Below, piece by piece: positions 36,678-46,652 of a DNA stretch of 64,000 nt. A model generated the notes under the pieces. The model was not told the origin of the DNA. It did no database searches and saw only the letters and a program-made list of their open reading frames with translations. Source of the DNA: Marsupella aquatica (Eukaryota > Marchantiophyta). The first letter of the stretch is position 1. Each line of letters begins with the position of its first letter. The translations under genes were made by a program, and so were the position numbers. The DNA lies in the NCBI GenBank assembly GCA_973895155.1, contig OZ316895.1, positions 13,764,001-13,828,000 on the forward strand. The letters are read 5' to 3'.

Positions 36678-38081
36678 CTATGGGCTAACCGAATCAGGGA
36701 CATACGAAGTCCCTGAATCTATAATATTCATCATTTCCCTGAAATGTTGTGGAGACCGGTTCTGCTTAAGAACTTCCGTGAGCAGCACAATGGCTTGTTG
36801 AGCTTTGATAATAGTGAGCTGATGTTTGAGCTCGGTTCTAGCCCTCTTGTCTTCTTGTCTACGCTCAAGGCGTTCTCTTTTGTCCAGGTGTGCACATTGG
36901 GCATCTTGAATGACCTTCTCTCCTAATGCATCTGCTAGTCTCGCTTCCTTGCTGTCAGCTAATTCTTGTGCTCTCCATCTATCCTTTGCATCAATCATTT
37001 GAATTCTGAAAGCATTCTTCTCTTCTAATTTCTCTACATAGACCTCAGCCAAATTGGGCCTAGATGTGCCTTGAGTTGATGATGGCCTCTTGCCCTGTCG
37101 TGGCCGTTGAGTACCTCGTTCTTGTGTCACTGTTGGGTGAGTTTGTGAAGTACCTCTGCTTCGACCTTGAGAACGTGGAGCTCCTGCTGTCGAGAAAGAT
37201 GTTGGAGCTGACGTGGGCTCTTCAACAGTGGGTATGCTCGAATGAGGCTGGGATTGGGGCTCGGGTGCTCGATGAGGGAGTGATTCATCAGCGGAGCTGT
37301 TTCCGGTAGTAGGAGGGCGATTCGTGTCATGGTCCTCGTCTGTATTAGTCTGGGCAAACTGAAATTCAGAGTCACTTGCATCAAAATGTCCTAAGTAAGC
37401 GCATAATTTAACTATGTGTAGTGGTGTGGAGATTATAAAGACTACGCAATGCCACGAATTCAAAAAATGTTGCATCAGTAGGGCTTAGAGTCATCCAAGG
37501 CGTAATGACTTGTCCTTACCAACTTCGTGGTAGATGGGGTCGTCACGGGGGTCCTTTGGGAAAGGGAATTGGGATTCTGGCACCTCATCTTCGTCAGAAC
37601 CAACATCGATGTATAATTCTTGATGGCCAGGCAAACCAACAGCGATTGTGCTAGGAGGAGAAACGTTTGCTCTCTCCCCATCAATCGTGTGCATACTCTC
37701 AAAATGGGGGCATATTTTCTCATACTTCTCTGCTAATGTAAGACCCTGTCTCAACTCAGCGTCTGTGAGCCCAGCACCCGAGTCCCGCTTCATCGCCAAT
37801 GCCTCTTTATATTTCTTTAAGAAACACTGGAACCTTTTGCCAAGGTTATCGCCTGTTGTGACAAACTTGGGAAACCCATTGTCATGCAAGTCGATCAACA
37901 TCTTCTTAAAAACAGTCTTCTTGGGAGGATGCTTACCAGTGATAGATGGGCGACTACTAGTGCCATTGAGCATAGCAAAGTTCTCAGGAACCTCCAACCA
38001 ATCGACGATTACGGCAAGGTGTTGTGGCAAGAGCTTCCTGTTATCTCCGGCTAGACCCATACCTGCAGCTTGCGATACCAT
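36678..38081 (-). CDS. Myb/SANT-like coiled-coil protein of the Harbinger element
   Basis: Second protein of PIF/Harbinger elements, which in studied systems binds the transposon ends and carries transposase to the nucleus. On the minus strand, exon 1 is 38081-37520, the intron 37519-37391 (GTAAGG...TTAG), and exon 2 37390-36678, joined in phase 1, giving 424 aa with no internal stop. Residues about 10-125 form a helical DNA-binding-like region (LPQHLAVIVDWLEVPEN, DNLGKRFQCFLKKYKEAL, LRQGLTLAEKYEKICPHFE). The middle is Pro/Ser/Gln-rich. The C-terminus (from about residue 285) is a charged coiled coil (LEEKNAFRIQMIDAKDRW). It converges on the plus-strand ORFs. Unlike the transposase it is intact. 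The assignment to the Myb/SANT-like partner rests on position, general layout and fold pattern. Confidence 0.65.
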
Positions 38082-38587
38082 TTCAGTGTCGGATTCGGGA
38101 AGCTAGGAATCAAGGATGACAACTTGAGCAGGTTAGCACCGAGGACGATTTGGATCCTGAACCTGATTGTTCATATGTGAAATGCCCTGTAAGATGTCCA
38201 TGTTTAGTATCGCTACTCTGGCCTCTGAAATTGCGATGGACCTGGCGACATTGAGCGAGGGAATTCTGATTTGAAATGTTGAAAGAATCGAGCAAAGCAC
38301 TCACTGACCTCCCAACATATTACGGCGCGTTTGAAAAAATCCAGGGGGAATTGGCGAGGTTCCGACATGAGAGGAGAGATTGTACTCAGGTTAACCATGG
38401 TTAGCAGGAAACCACTTCACTTTACAGGGCCGCGACACGACTCAATGTTAACTACCATGTTAACTACCCCAGCAAATATGCGCCCGGGTATACCCACTTT
38501 CGGGGCGCCCGATAGCTTCGCGGGCGGCCCGTTCGGTCGAGATATTTGCCATATTTGGATATTTGCCATATTTGAGACGCCCTACTA

Positions 38588-39285
38588 GAAAGCATTCATC
38601 GCGGCACTAAACCTGTTTTTTGGCCTTTTGGTGCTTGTTTGCAGCTCGATCATCTTGGTTTTTGGTGCTCATTTTTGTGCCCTGTCTCGTTTCTCTCGGT
38701 TTTTTGGCTGCGCTCGATTCCCTCATGCGCTGTGCTTTGCCTCGTCCTGCATTGGGCTCAGTTCCGGTTTTTTGGCCTCGGCTGTGTTTCAGCTTCAGCC
38801 GTCTTGTGGCTCCTCGGTTTTAGGTCTCTGGATGTGCATTCTTCTCTCTCTTGTTCACTACCCAATTTTCACTTCACTTCACGTCACTTCACCCCCCCCC
38901 CCCCAAATTGCATTGTCTCTGCATCTTCATCTTCATCGGTTGGGTAGCTCCGTCGCTGAAGGACTGTCATCGCCCGCCGGACGCCTTGACGAGGTATGTG
39001 ATCTGGGAGATGTTGAAATGCACAAGTAGAGTAGAATCAGGTCAGGATGAGGTTTTTAAGCTCTCTGCGTAGTATTCCTTAGAGGGGGAGAGCTGATTTA
39101 TGCAATTATGTGCGGAAGATGTTTGAATTGCAAAAGCAGAGCAGAATCATGTAAGAATTAGGTGCTCGAGTGCCCTATGGAGTTTTGTAGATGCATCCTG
39201 TTGCGAGGAGGAGAATTATGTACACATCCTTTGTGCATGTGTCCTTGGTTCTACGCTCATAGTGAGGTTTTGTCTTGACCAGATT
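38588..39285 (+). promoter_or_regulatory. promoter and 5' UTR with leader intron
   Basis: This is the region between the Harbinger right end and the small gene at 39,286. A donor GAG/GTATGTG at 38,994 and an acceptor ending at 39,282, three bases before the ATG, define a likely 289-bp intron in the 5' UTR. A homopolymeric C tract lies at about 38,891-38,904. The transposon therefore sits a few hundred bases at most from this gene's transcription start. Confidence 0.55.
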
Positions 39286-39648
39286 ATGGCAAACAAAGCG
39301 AAGGGACTTGCCGCAGGTGTGGCAAAATGGTTTAAGAAGCCGTGGGAGATCACTGGGCCTGTATCTAGTGCAGAGTTCATGGATCCGTTGCCAATGGCAG
39401 GAGTTTACAGAAAAACTTCACCTGCAACGCCAACACAACGGGCCATTGTCCCCCATGCTGAACCCGAGCATGTCTTTGATATCAAGTATTATGTAAGAGA
39501 CACTAGGCGGGCACCTCCCAAGTTGACCGAAATTGTTGTTCCCGCCAACGGTACATTTGAGGGCACTGCTCCAGCTGCTGGTAAGTTTTACACCATGGGG
39601 GAGGACTTCCCGATTACCGATGAGCCAGGGGAAGGCTATCAAAAGTAG
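39286..39648 (+). CDS. small conserved plant protein, possibly mitochondrial complex I accessory
   Basis: An intact 120-aa ORF in one coding exon, preceded by a leader intron whose acceptor ends three bases before the ATG. The N-terminus is basic and amphipathic (MANKAKGLAAGVAKWFKKPW), followed by EITGP, EHVFDIKYYVRDTRR and a C-terminal GEGYQK. There is no obvious membrane segment. The layout reminds me of a small plant protein of mitochondrial respiratory complex I, but I cannot confirm the family and this is inference. It is a plausible single-copy housekeeping gene. GST exon remnant 2 lies about 650 bases downstream on the same strand. Confidence 0.6.
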   Translation: MANKAKGLAAGVAKWFKKPWEITGPVSSAEFMDPLPMAGVYRKTSPATPTQRAIVPHAEPEHVFDIKYYVRDTRRAPPKLTEIVVPANGTFEGTAPAAGKFYTMGEDFPITDEPGEGYQK

Positions 39649-40159
39649 GAAGAGCAGCATTTAGGAAATTGTCTTGCGAGTTGTATCCATTGGTACTTCT
39701 CGGGTAGTTTTGGGTGGATTACTTAGGATCTAGTGGGAAGGGGTGTTTAATGGAGCCCTGAGGCCTCTTTGACTGCCTTGAATAATTCTTGCTAGCGGAT
39801 TGGGGTGTTTGAAAGTTCTGAGCTCCCGGTAGTCTGGTCAGAGGGCTGCTTTTGCTGCCCACCTGGAAAGCAACGTTTCAATTGATTTTGAACCATTTCT
39901 ACGGTGCTAAAGGATTTCTCCCACTACCCATTGGGACGTAGTATACCTCCTGTCTCAACTGTCAAGCAGTATGAGCATTAATGAAATTTATGTTGTTCTG
40001 AAAGGAATAAGCTCCTCTTGAATTGTTAAGTTTTCGCTCCAACATGAAAGAAATTGTGACCTCCAGTTGATTCAGTTGATTCTGATTTTCTGCACTGTTG
40101 GTACCTTCTGAGTCAAATTTGTGAAGCAGAACATGCGAAGTGAGCAATGCTCTACGGTT

Positions 40160-40660
40160 GATGATCAGTATCGGCATCACTTCTGCACACTCACTGTCTC
40201 ATAATTACGCCCTGCATTCCGGCTCGACTCTTCTCATTCCAAAAATTCTCTTGTGTAGTAGCGATTTGTGGGTCGAATAGACGAAGAAGCGCAGATGACG
40301 ATCAAGGTGTATGGGATGGCCTTGTCAACTTGCACAAGCCGTGATTTGGTTACCCTGTTTGAGAAGGAGAATACCGATTACCAGCTTGTGACAGTGGATC
40401 TAATGAAAGGTGAACAGAAGATGCCGGAATATCTGACCCTCCAGGTAGGGAGCAGTAGAGAGGCTGACTAATTTGCTTATTCTCTTTGCTGCTTGCCACG
40501 ATTGGAGCTTCACGAGTGTAGAACTTGTGATTACTGCGATTGTGGTAGCTGAGTTCCGCGTGATCGAATTTCGTTAAGGCTAATGCTCTAATGCGGTTGA
40601 TCTCGCATGACAAGCTGCTCACTTCGACTACAATCACCGCATCTGTTCGTTCATAACGAG
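40160..40660 (+). pseudogene. truncated phi-class GST, exon 1 only
   Basis: Exon 1 (40295-40444, 50 codons) is open and closely similar to the other copies, including MTIKVYGMALS with Ser11 and an intact GT donor. The leader (CACTCACTGTCTC and GTGGGTCGAATA) and about 200 bases of intron 1 are also recognisable. Beyond about 40,660 homology stops and exons 2 and 3 are absent, replaced by unrelated sequence leading to a CT microsatellite. It lacks the glutathione-binding ESRAI segment and the whole C-terminal domain, so it cannot make an enzyme. Confidence 0.88.
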
Positions 40661-40746
40661 AGAAAATTTAGTCACGCGGTCCGCTAAGGATATCTCTCTT
40701 TTATTTTTCGTAGCGAAAACATTACCAAATTAAAACTGTATGCAAG

Positions 40747-40816
40747 ACTAGGGTGTATACCAGCTTAGGACAGAGCATATATGAGACTAGGGTGTATACT
40801 AGCTTAGGACAGTGAG
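40747..40816. repeat. short tandem duplication, about 43-bp period
   Basis: GACTAGGGTGTATACCAGCT and the following TAGGACAG occur twice in succession just downstream of the truncated GST. Confidence 0.8.
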
Positions 40817-40887
40817 GTTAGGGCTAAGCGTGGCCCAAAACCACAAAGGGACAGCTAATTAGGCTCATTTGTAAGTCAGGTCTACTT

Positions 40888-40888
<1 letters not shown>

Positions 40889-40957
<69 letters not shown>
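40889..40957. repeat. (CT)n microsatellite
   Basis: About 69 bases of pure CT dinucleotide. The Arg-Glu repeat frame on the minus strand is an artefact of this tract. Confidence 0.97.
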
Positions 40958-40963
<6 letters not shown>

Positions 40964-41289
40964 TGCTCGTTTGTAGGGTGATGTGGTTTTTGGGCTCTCG
41001 TTGTCGTTTTTCTCTTTTGATGATGTGCTCTTCCTCTCATGCCATGGTTGTACCTTCGCTTGTGGTCCTTGTGTGCTCATGGTGGTTGTTTTGGCCTGGG
41101 TGCTACTCTCACTCTCTGGTGGTGAGGTCTTGTATTCTGTGCCTCTCGCTTCTGTGCTCCTCTTGTTTTGTTTGCACTCAGCTCTGCTCTCAATGCTGCA
41201 TTACTCGGTTTTTCTCTCTCGTTGATGCTCGTGGTGCTCTCAGTTCAGCCTTTCCTTTACTCATGGTCCTGTCGAGAGGTAATGGCAAT

Positions 41290-43200
41290 ATATACAACAT
41301 ATTGTGGCCACTTTCACAGTGGCCTTGAGCATGAAGAGTTTACTACAACTGGAAAATCAAGTACTCCATACTCTGCAGATTGTTTGTGACCAGAAGAGGA
41401 CGACCATCTTTAGATCAAAGGTAATCGTAGCGTAATATAAATGACCATGTTTTTATAAAAAAAAAACTCTATCAATATTATTTATTTCCACTTTTGATGA
41501 CCTATCTTAGCTTACAGAATCAGATATATTATAAAATAATTTTAATAATTATATGAAGATACTACTTACTTTCTCCTCTGAAGTTTTTTGAAACTTTTAC
41601 AAATATCATTGAAGTGTATTTATTTTTACTCACATGTTACTCCTATGGATTTCTATAGTCTACACATCCAAGTTGATCCTTTGGCTAAGGCAGAGACTGT
41701 AAACAACTCTAACTTGCCTGGAAGTTTTTCTCTGGTCCTTGTAGCTGATATGCATACTCATAAATGTAACTTGTTATACGGACCTTGTTATCGATTGCAC
41801 ACCTTGTTATCCAGGCACAAGAACACGTTTGATCACACAATTAGTAGTTCGTATCAAAAGTTAAATGAATCTGCCCATCCATCAGTTGATTGTCGTTGGT
41901 CTCAATGTGGCCTTAATTACCAAGAAATGAAGTAATGCTCTACAAATCTTGAATCACAACTTGAAGATCTGGGTGAGCAACGAGATGGACTATGTACTAG
42001 TAAGTGTCCAGCTTTCGAAGATTACAACCAATCATAATGCTGTACACAGTCATACAAATATACAATCCACTCAAGCTGATCCAATATATGTTGAACTTTT
42101 CCGGTCCGGAGTCCACACATTGTTCCGGTACCATTTTTCCTTTACGAAATCTAAATACTCTCCAGTGATTCACTGATAGAGCGGAAGAATTGTTTTCAAC
42201 TCTTCTTCACAACTTACCGCCGTTTCTATGATTAATGTTCGAATCTTTACAACTAGCACTGCATAGCTCAAGAATTCTCTCCATGATTGTCAAGGACTGC
42301 CACTAATCGAGAGAATCATGTCGTAACGACCGACGATAGTGGGAGGAACATTTGGTGCTACATAACATCAGACTCACTGAGTCAAGAGTTCATTCTCAGA
42401 CTGTTAGTAAGTGTATTTTGTTCAAGTCAATTCGATCATGTCAACGCGACGGCAGACAAGACATCTTCATCCCAATTTTCAACAGTATGACCGTCGCAGC
42501 AATGCGGGCAGGAAGCTCGCTGGGGCTTGGGCGAACGTCGAGCATGTACCTGCAGGCGGATTCGCTTGCGGATGCTCTTGCGGATGCCGCAGAGGGATCG
42601 AGTACATAAATTAGAGAGATCTACTGTAGATCCATCTCCAATGCATACGATCGAATTTTCAGGAGCCTCCAAGAGAGCTATAGGAGTGTAATCTCCTGAA
42701 GTGCTTTTGCACATGGATCAAGATCATGCAGAAATGGTGTAAGAAATCGGTTTCAATCCGTTATGACTGTCAGAGTCAACAACTTTACGCACCCACGTCT
42801 TTCTCCATTAGAGAAAGGGAGCCAGTGTCAAAAACGCCTCCTCTTTCCCCGGTTCGGTCGGAAGCTTCCTCCTCACGGTCCCCTTCCCCAATCACAGTCA
42901 CTATCGCACGAGCAGGGTACAGCACAACTGCTGTGCCGTGTTTTATGTGAAATTGAACCGCTAAGATTCACCGAATTGCATTCGTTGAAATTGTGTTCTG
43001 CCTCGAAATATTTCACTTAATTCCATTCCTAGAAACAGCTATGAAGCGAAGTTTTCGAGTCATTAAAAGTAGCCGTACTCACACTCAAAGCTCAAAAGCT
43101 CAATTGAGAAGCCGACCCAGAAATTTCTACACTCCACAGGCATTCGGGGCTCGTCATCAATCACATCATCGGAAAGCGAGCACGAGGGGGCTCCGGTAGA
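41290..43200 (+). other. exon-like pieces, gene structure unresolved
   Basis: Several open stretches look more protein-like than the spacers. They include 41,331-41,420 (LLQLENQVLHTLQIVCDQK, then GTAATC), 41,650-41,935, a coil-like LESQLEDLGEQRDGL near 41,950-41,995 before a GTAAGT, 42,440-42,605, and a Ser/Pro-rich frame at 42,808-42,910 (TPPLSPVRSEASSSRSPSP). G+C is higher near 42,450-42,950 than in the flanks. I could not join them in one phase with confidence. It may be a real gene for a coiled, disordered protein, or a decayed one. Confidence 0.3.
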
Positions 43201-43343
43201 TCTTCACGCCATAGCCGGCTACAATAGTGCCTGGTGCAGGAGTGCATGCATGATTGCACGTAGACACGGGCCAGGTCTAACCCACGACCTGAGTTAGTTC
43301 AAACTAGGGGCCATAAGGAGACAAACTTGACTCACGAAGATAA

Positions 43344-43669
43344 GGGCCAGGTTCCATGGGCCAGGGGTAGGGAGTACGGTCACTCCCTCTAACATCACAC
43401 ATCCCCTAGGGCCCAAATACACCTTATGCCAAGATGTATATAGTATTTTAAATGTATGAATTTTGACTCACAAACCAATGAGAATGCCCTATACTGTTCT
43501 TATAGGGCAGGGGGTACCCCTGAATTTTAGGAGGGAGTGTGAAGGAAAATCACTCTCCTTGATATAGTATTTGTACACCCCTCAGTCCCTGGAAAAGTTG
43601 TAATCTTATTGGCTTAAAAATTCTGACAGCATCCGTACTCCTTACTCCCAGCCCCATGGAACCTAGCCC
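43344..43669. mobile_element. Tourist-like MITE, 326 bp, TAA duplications
   Basis: Inverted repeats begin GGGCCAGGTTCCATGGG at 43,344 and end with the near-complement GGAACCTAGCCC at 43,669. Further inside, GGAGTACGG on the left pairs with CCGTACTCC on the right. TAA directly precedes and follows the element, fitting the TWA target duplication of PIF/Harbinger (Tourist) elements. It has no coding capacity. Its ends differ from those of the 6.2-kb Harbinger, so that copy is not its direct parent. Confidence 0.75.
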
Positions 43670-43879
43670 TAAGGGTACTCTAGTTGTTTTGAAGGGTACT
43701 CTGGTTTTTTTGGAGTGATTACCTTTACTGATATATTTTGCTTTCCTAATCTAGTATTGACATAACCAAGAAACTCACTTTTCATCAAACCTCCTTTGAA
43801 CCACCTTATTTGTAGGATTTGGTTTCCAAACTATGACAACTTGGCATGTACTTGTTTGTGGCATTTGATACCAATTAAC

Positions 43880-44909
43880 TCCTATGATACAAGGCTGCAC
43901 CAATTTTTACAGTGATAGTCATTCAAATTTGCAGGACACACAAAATTAAAAATCTGGTATAAGGAAGGAATAGAGACAAAATAAATTTTGTTTAGTGTGA
44001 ATGAAAAAGAGTCACATCCAAGTAGGAGGGAATCAAATGGGATAAGCAAACAAAAAAGAGATCTCACTAACACAAGGATCAAGGAGGATACTCCCTCCAT
44101 GATAGGGAGTATTGTACATACTCAATAAGGTACATACATACTCAATAGAATGAAATAGTGTCTAATTTAGTGTAATATTGGTAGGAGTTAAGTTTCAGAT
44201 ATTATTTCAGTCAATAGGGGACTAGATACACTAATCAAATAAAACGTTATTGTCCCAGTATTTAGAGTGATTTGTTACATTCATTTTTGTGCCATTTTCA
44301 CTGCCAAAAAAACAAAAGTTATAAGGTCCAAAGACATAGTAAAGATCATGGCACTGGCGTTGATGGCAAGGTGTCGGGCGAGGGGCACAATTTTTACTTG
44401 ATGACATCTTTTTACTTCACAATATCTTTCACATAATGACCCATTTGGCACCACATCATATTTTTACTCAACGACATCCTTTTATTTGACAACGTCTTTC
44501 ACATAACTACACTTTGGCAAAACAACTTCATCGTTCTTAACGACGTCTTCTTACTTCACGACATCTTTCACATAACAACATCCGGGGCGACACGACATCT
44601 TTTGTGCAACGCACGGGTATTGAGCTATTTTGTACTTAACAAAACCTTTGGCATAACCACATCATTGGCAACACTACCTCTGTTTCTTCCACAACCTCTT
44701 GGCCAATATGACATCTTTCTTCTCACTCAGCAACCTCTTGGCTAACACAACATCTTTTGTTCTCAACGACATCTTTTGTTCTAATAGACATCTTGGGCGA
44801 CGCAACATCTTTCTTCTCAACGACCTCTTGGCCGACACGACATCTTTCTTCTCAACAACATCTTGGCCGACATGACATCTTTTGTGCAACGCACTAGTAT
44901 TGAGCTAGT
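43880..44909 (+). mobile_element. Helitron-like element, copy A
   Basis: The copy begins with a conserved head (CCTATGATAC, GCACCAATTTTTA, GTCATTCAAATTTGCAGG) and ends with a hairpin GTGCAACGCAC shortly before GAGCTAG and T, the CTRR-T end with upstream hairpin of plant Helitrons. The inside (44,390-44,880) is a degenerate array of CGACATCTTT-type words. An earlier terminus-like sequence at 44,600-44,629 ends GAGCTATT instead of CTAGT, so this copy may itself be nested. The 5' end is defined only by homology to copy B. Confidence 0.6.
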
Positions 44910-44913
44910 TAAC

Positions 44914-46652
44914 TCCTATAATACACAGTCGCACCGCTTTTTAGAGTGGTCGTCATTCCAATTTGCAGGGCACAAAAATTTAAAAATCTGATCAAAGGTA
45001 ATTAGTAAAGCCAAAGTATGAATTGAGTTTAGTGTGAATCACAAAAAGTTGCACCATCGTCCAAGACAAGCAAGAATAATCACACAAGCCACCCAAAAAA
45101 AGTGAGACTTTAACACAATGCAAGAGCATCAATGCACCAGGATGAAGGAGGATACTCCCTCCATGATCCATGCAAGTAAATATTGTGCAGCATAGTTTTG
45201 TATAATACTGGTAAGAGGAGTTAAATTGCTAATAATATTTTAACCACTAGATCAATAAAAAACTGTTATCTCAATATTTGTGGTCATTTTTCAGTCATTT
45301 GCACTGTCATTTTCAATGTCAAAAACAAATTAAAGTAATAAGACCCAAAGACATAGTGAAGCGCATGGCATGGGCATTGATGGCAAGGTGTAGGGCGAGG
45401 GGCACACTCGAAATGTAGGGCAGACCCTCAAAGCGCTCTAGTCTTGCATGGGTGGGGGAGGGGGGGCGGCGAGCGAGTGGAGTGATGGTGAATGAGAAAA
45501 CGAGAAGACCAAAAATAGTGAAATGGGGGAAAGGGGGAGGTTAAGGTATAAAAGGAAGATAAAAAGGTTAAAACAGGAAAAAAAGGAACACTTCTCATTT
45601 TGTTTTACTTTGTGATTGTCCTAGCCAGTCTTTTGTGCAATGACATCTTTTATTCAAGAATTTTATTTGTGCAAGGAGAAAAAAGAAATAAGGAAAAGGG
45701 AACTTTGGTGGCTGCCGTAGCCAGTATTTTGCACAGTGATATCTTTCACTCAACAAAAGTTTTTGTGCAATAATATATTTTAACAAATAATTTTTATTAT
45801 TCAACAATATCTTTTGCATCAGGATCTATTTCTCAACAACATCTTTGATGCAATGCATGGGGAGTGAAAGGACAGCAACAGAATGGTCATCTTTGCTAAA
45901 CCCTAAACCCTAAAACCCTAAACCTATAATATGATATTGCACCAATTTATAGAGTGGTCATCATTCAAATGCATGGGCATTTTGGGTAAACGAACAAAAC
46001 AAAACAAGAAAAAGACAAGGACAAGGACAAAGGAATAAGACCAAAAAACCCATGTCGCCCCTTGGATGCATGTCGTGATGACAACATCAAGTCGCGACAA
46101 CCCTGACTCTGAGTCGACTCGCTCATTCCCTCCTTGACTTTTTATTTCACAACATCTTTCATATAACGACAGCTTGGGTGAAACTACACCTTTTTTCTTT
46201 TAACATCATTTATTTCACGAAATCTTTGGCAAGACACCTTTTTCTTAACAACATCTTTCACATAATGACATTTTTGGCAAAATAACTTCTTTTCACTTAA
46301 CGATATCTTTTGTGCAACGCACGGTTACTTTCCCTCAACGATAGCTTGGCCGACATGACATTTTTTCTCTCAACAACGTCTTCGCCGACAGAACATATTT
46401 TCCTCAACGATGTCTTGGACGACACAACATCTTTTTTCTCAACGATGTCTTGGCCTATATGACAATTTTTTTCTTAATGGCATCTTGTCCGACACTACAT
46501 ATTTTTCTCAAACAACCTCTTGGCCAACACAACATTTTCTTTCTCAACGACCTATTGGCTGACACTACATCTTTTTTCTCAACCAAATCTTGGCCACCAT
46601 GACATCTTGGCCGACACGACATCTTTTGTGCAATGCACAGGTACTGAGCTAG
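44914..46652 (+). mobile_element. Helitron-like element, copy B, head-to-tail with A
   Basis: It starts only five bases after the CTAG of copy A and repeats the same order of conserved segments: the head, GGAGGATACTCCCTCCATGAT, CCAAAGACATAGT, GGCATTGATGGCAAGGTGT, then CGACATCTTT arrays. It ends in GTGCAATGCAC...GAGCTAG/T at 46,652. A third head-like segment starts at about 45,923, so B may be composite. No Rep/helicase is encoded, so it is non-autonomous. Confidence 0.6.
45897..45925. repeat. short interstitial telomere-type repeat
   Basis: CCCTAAA, the plant telomere repeat complement, occurs about three to four times in a row, with one copy expanded to CCCTAAAA. It abuts the third Helitron-like head. 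Confidence 0.9.

Larger units (their letters stand above)
32412..38587 (+). mobile_element. PIF/Harbinger DNA transposon, 6.2 kb, four ORFs
   Basis: The element is bounded by 22-bp inverted repeats: TAGTATGGCGTCTCAAATAT... at 32,412-32,433 and its complement, one mismatch, at 38,566-38,587. Inside are a DDE_Tnp_4/Harbinger transposase on the plus strand and a convergent Myb/SANT-like protein on the minus strand, the usual PIF/Harbinger pair. There are also two extra plus-strand ORFs, one RPA-like. I find no clean three-base target duplication: the left flank is TT and the right flank GAA, so flanks may have mutated. The transposase has an in-frame stop, so this copy is probably not autonomous now. 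Confidence 0.8.

Noticed and set aside
38620-39072. Several overlapping plus-strand frames before the small gene
   Set aside because: They lie in a pyrimidine-rich leader and promoter region, overlap in different frames and are interrupted by the leader intron.
40865-41080. Minus-strand Arg-Glu repeat protein
   Set aside because: It is only the translation of the CT microsatellite.
44390-46650. A CRISPR-like array
   Set aside because: Units vary in length and sequence and there are no constant repeats with unique spacers; the context is plant nuclear DNA.
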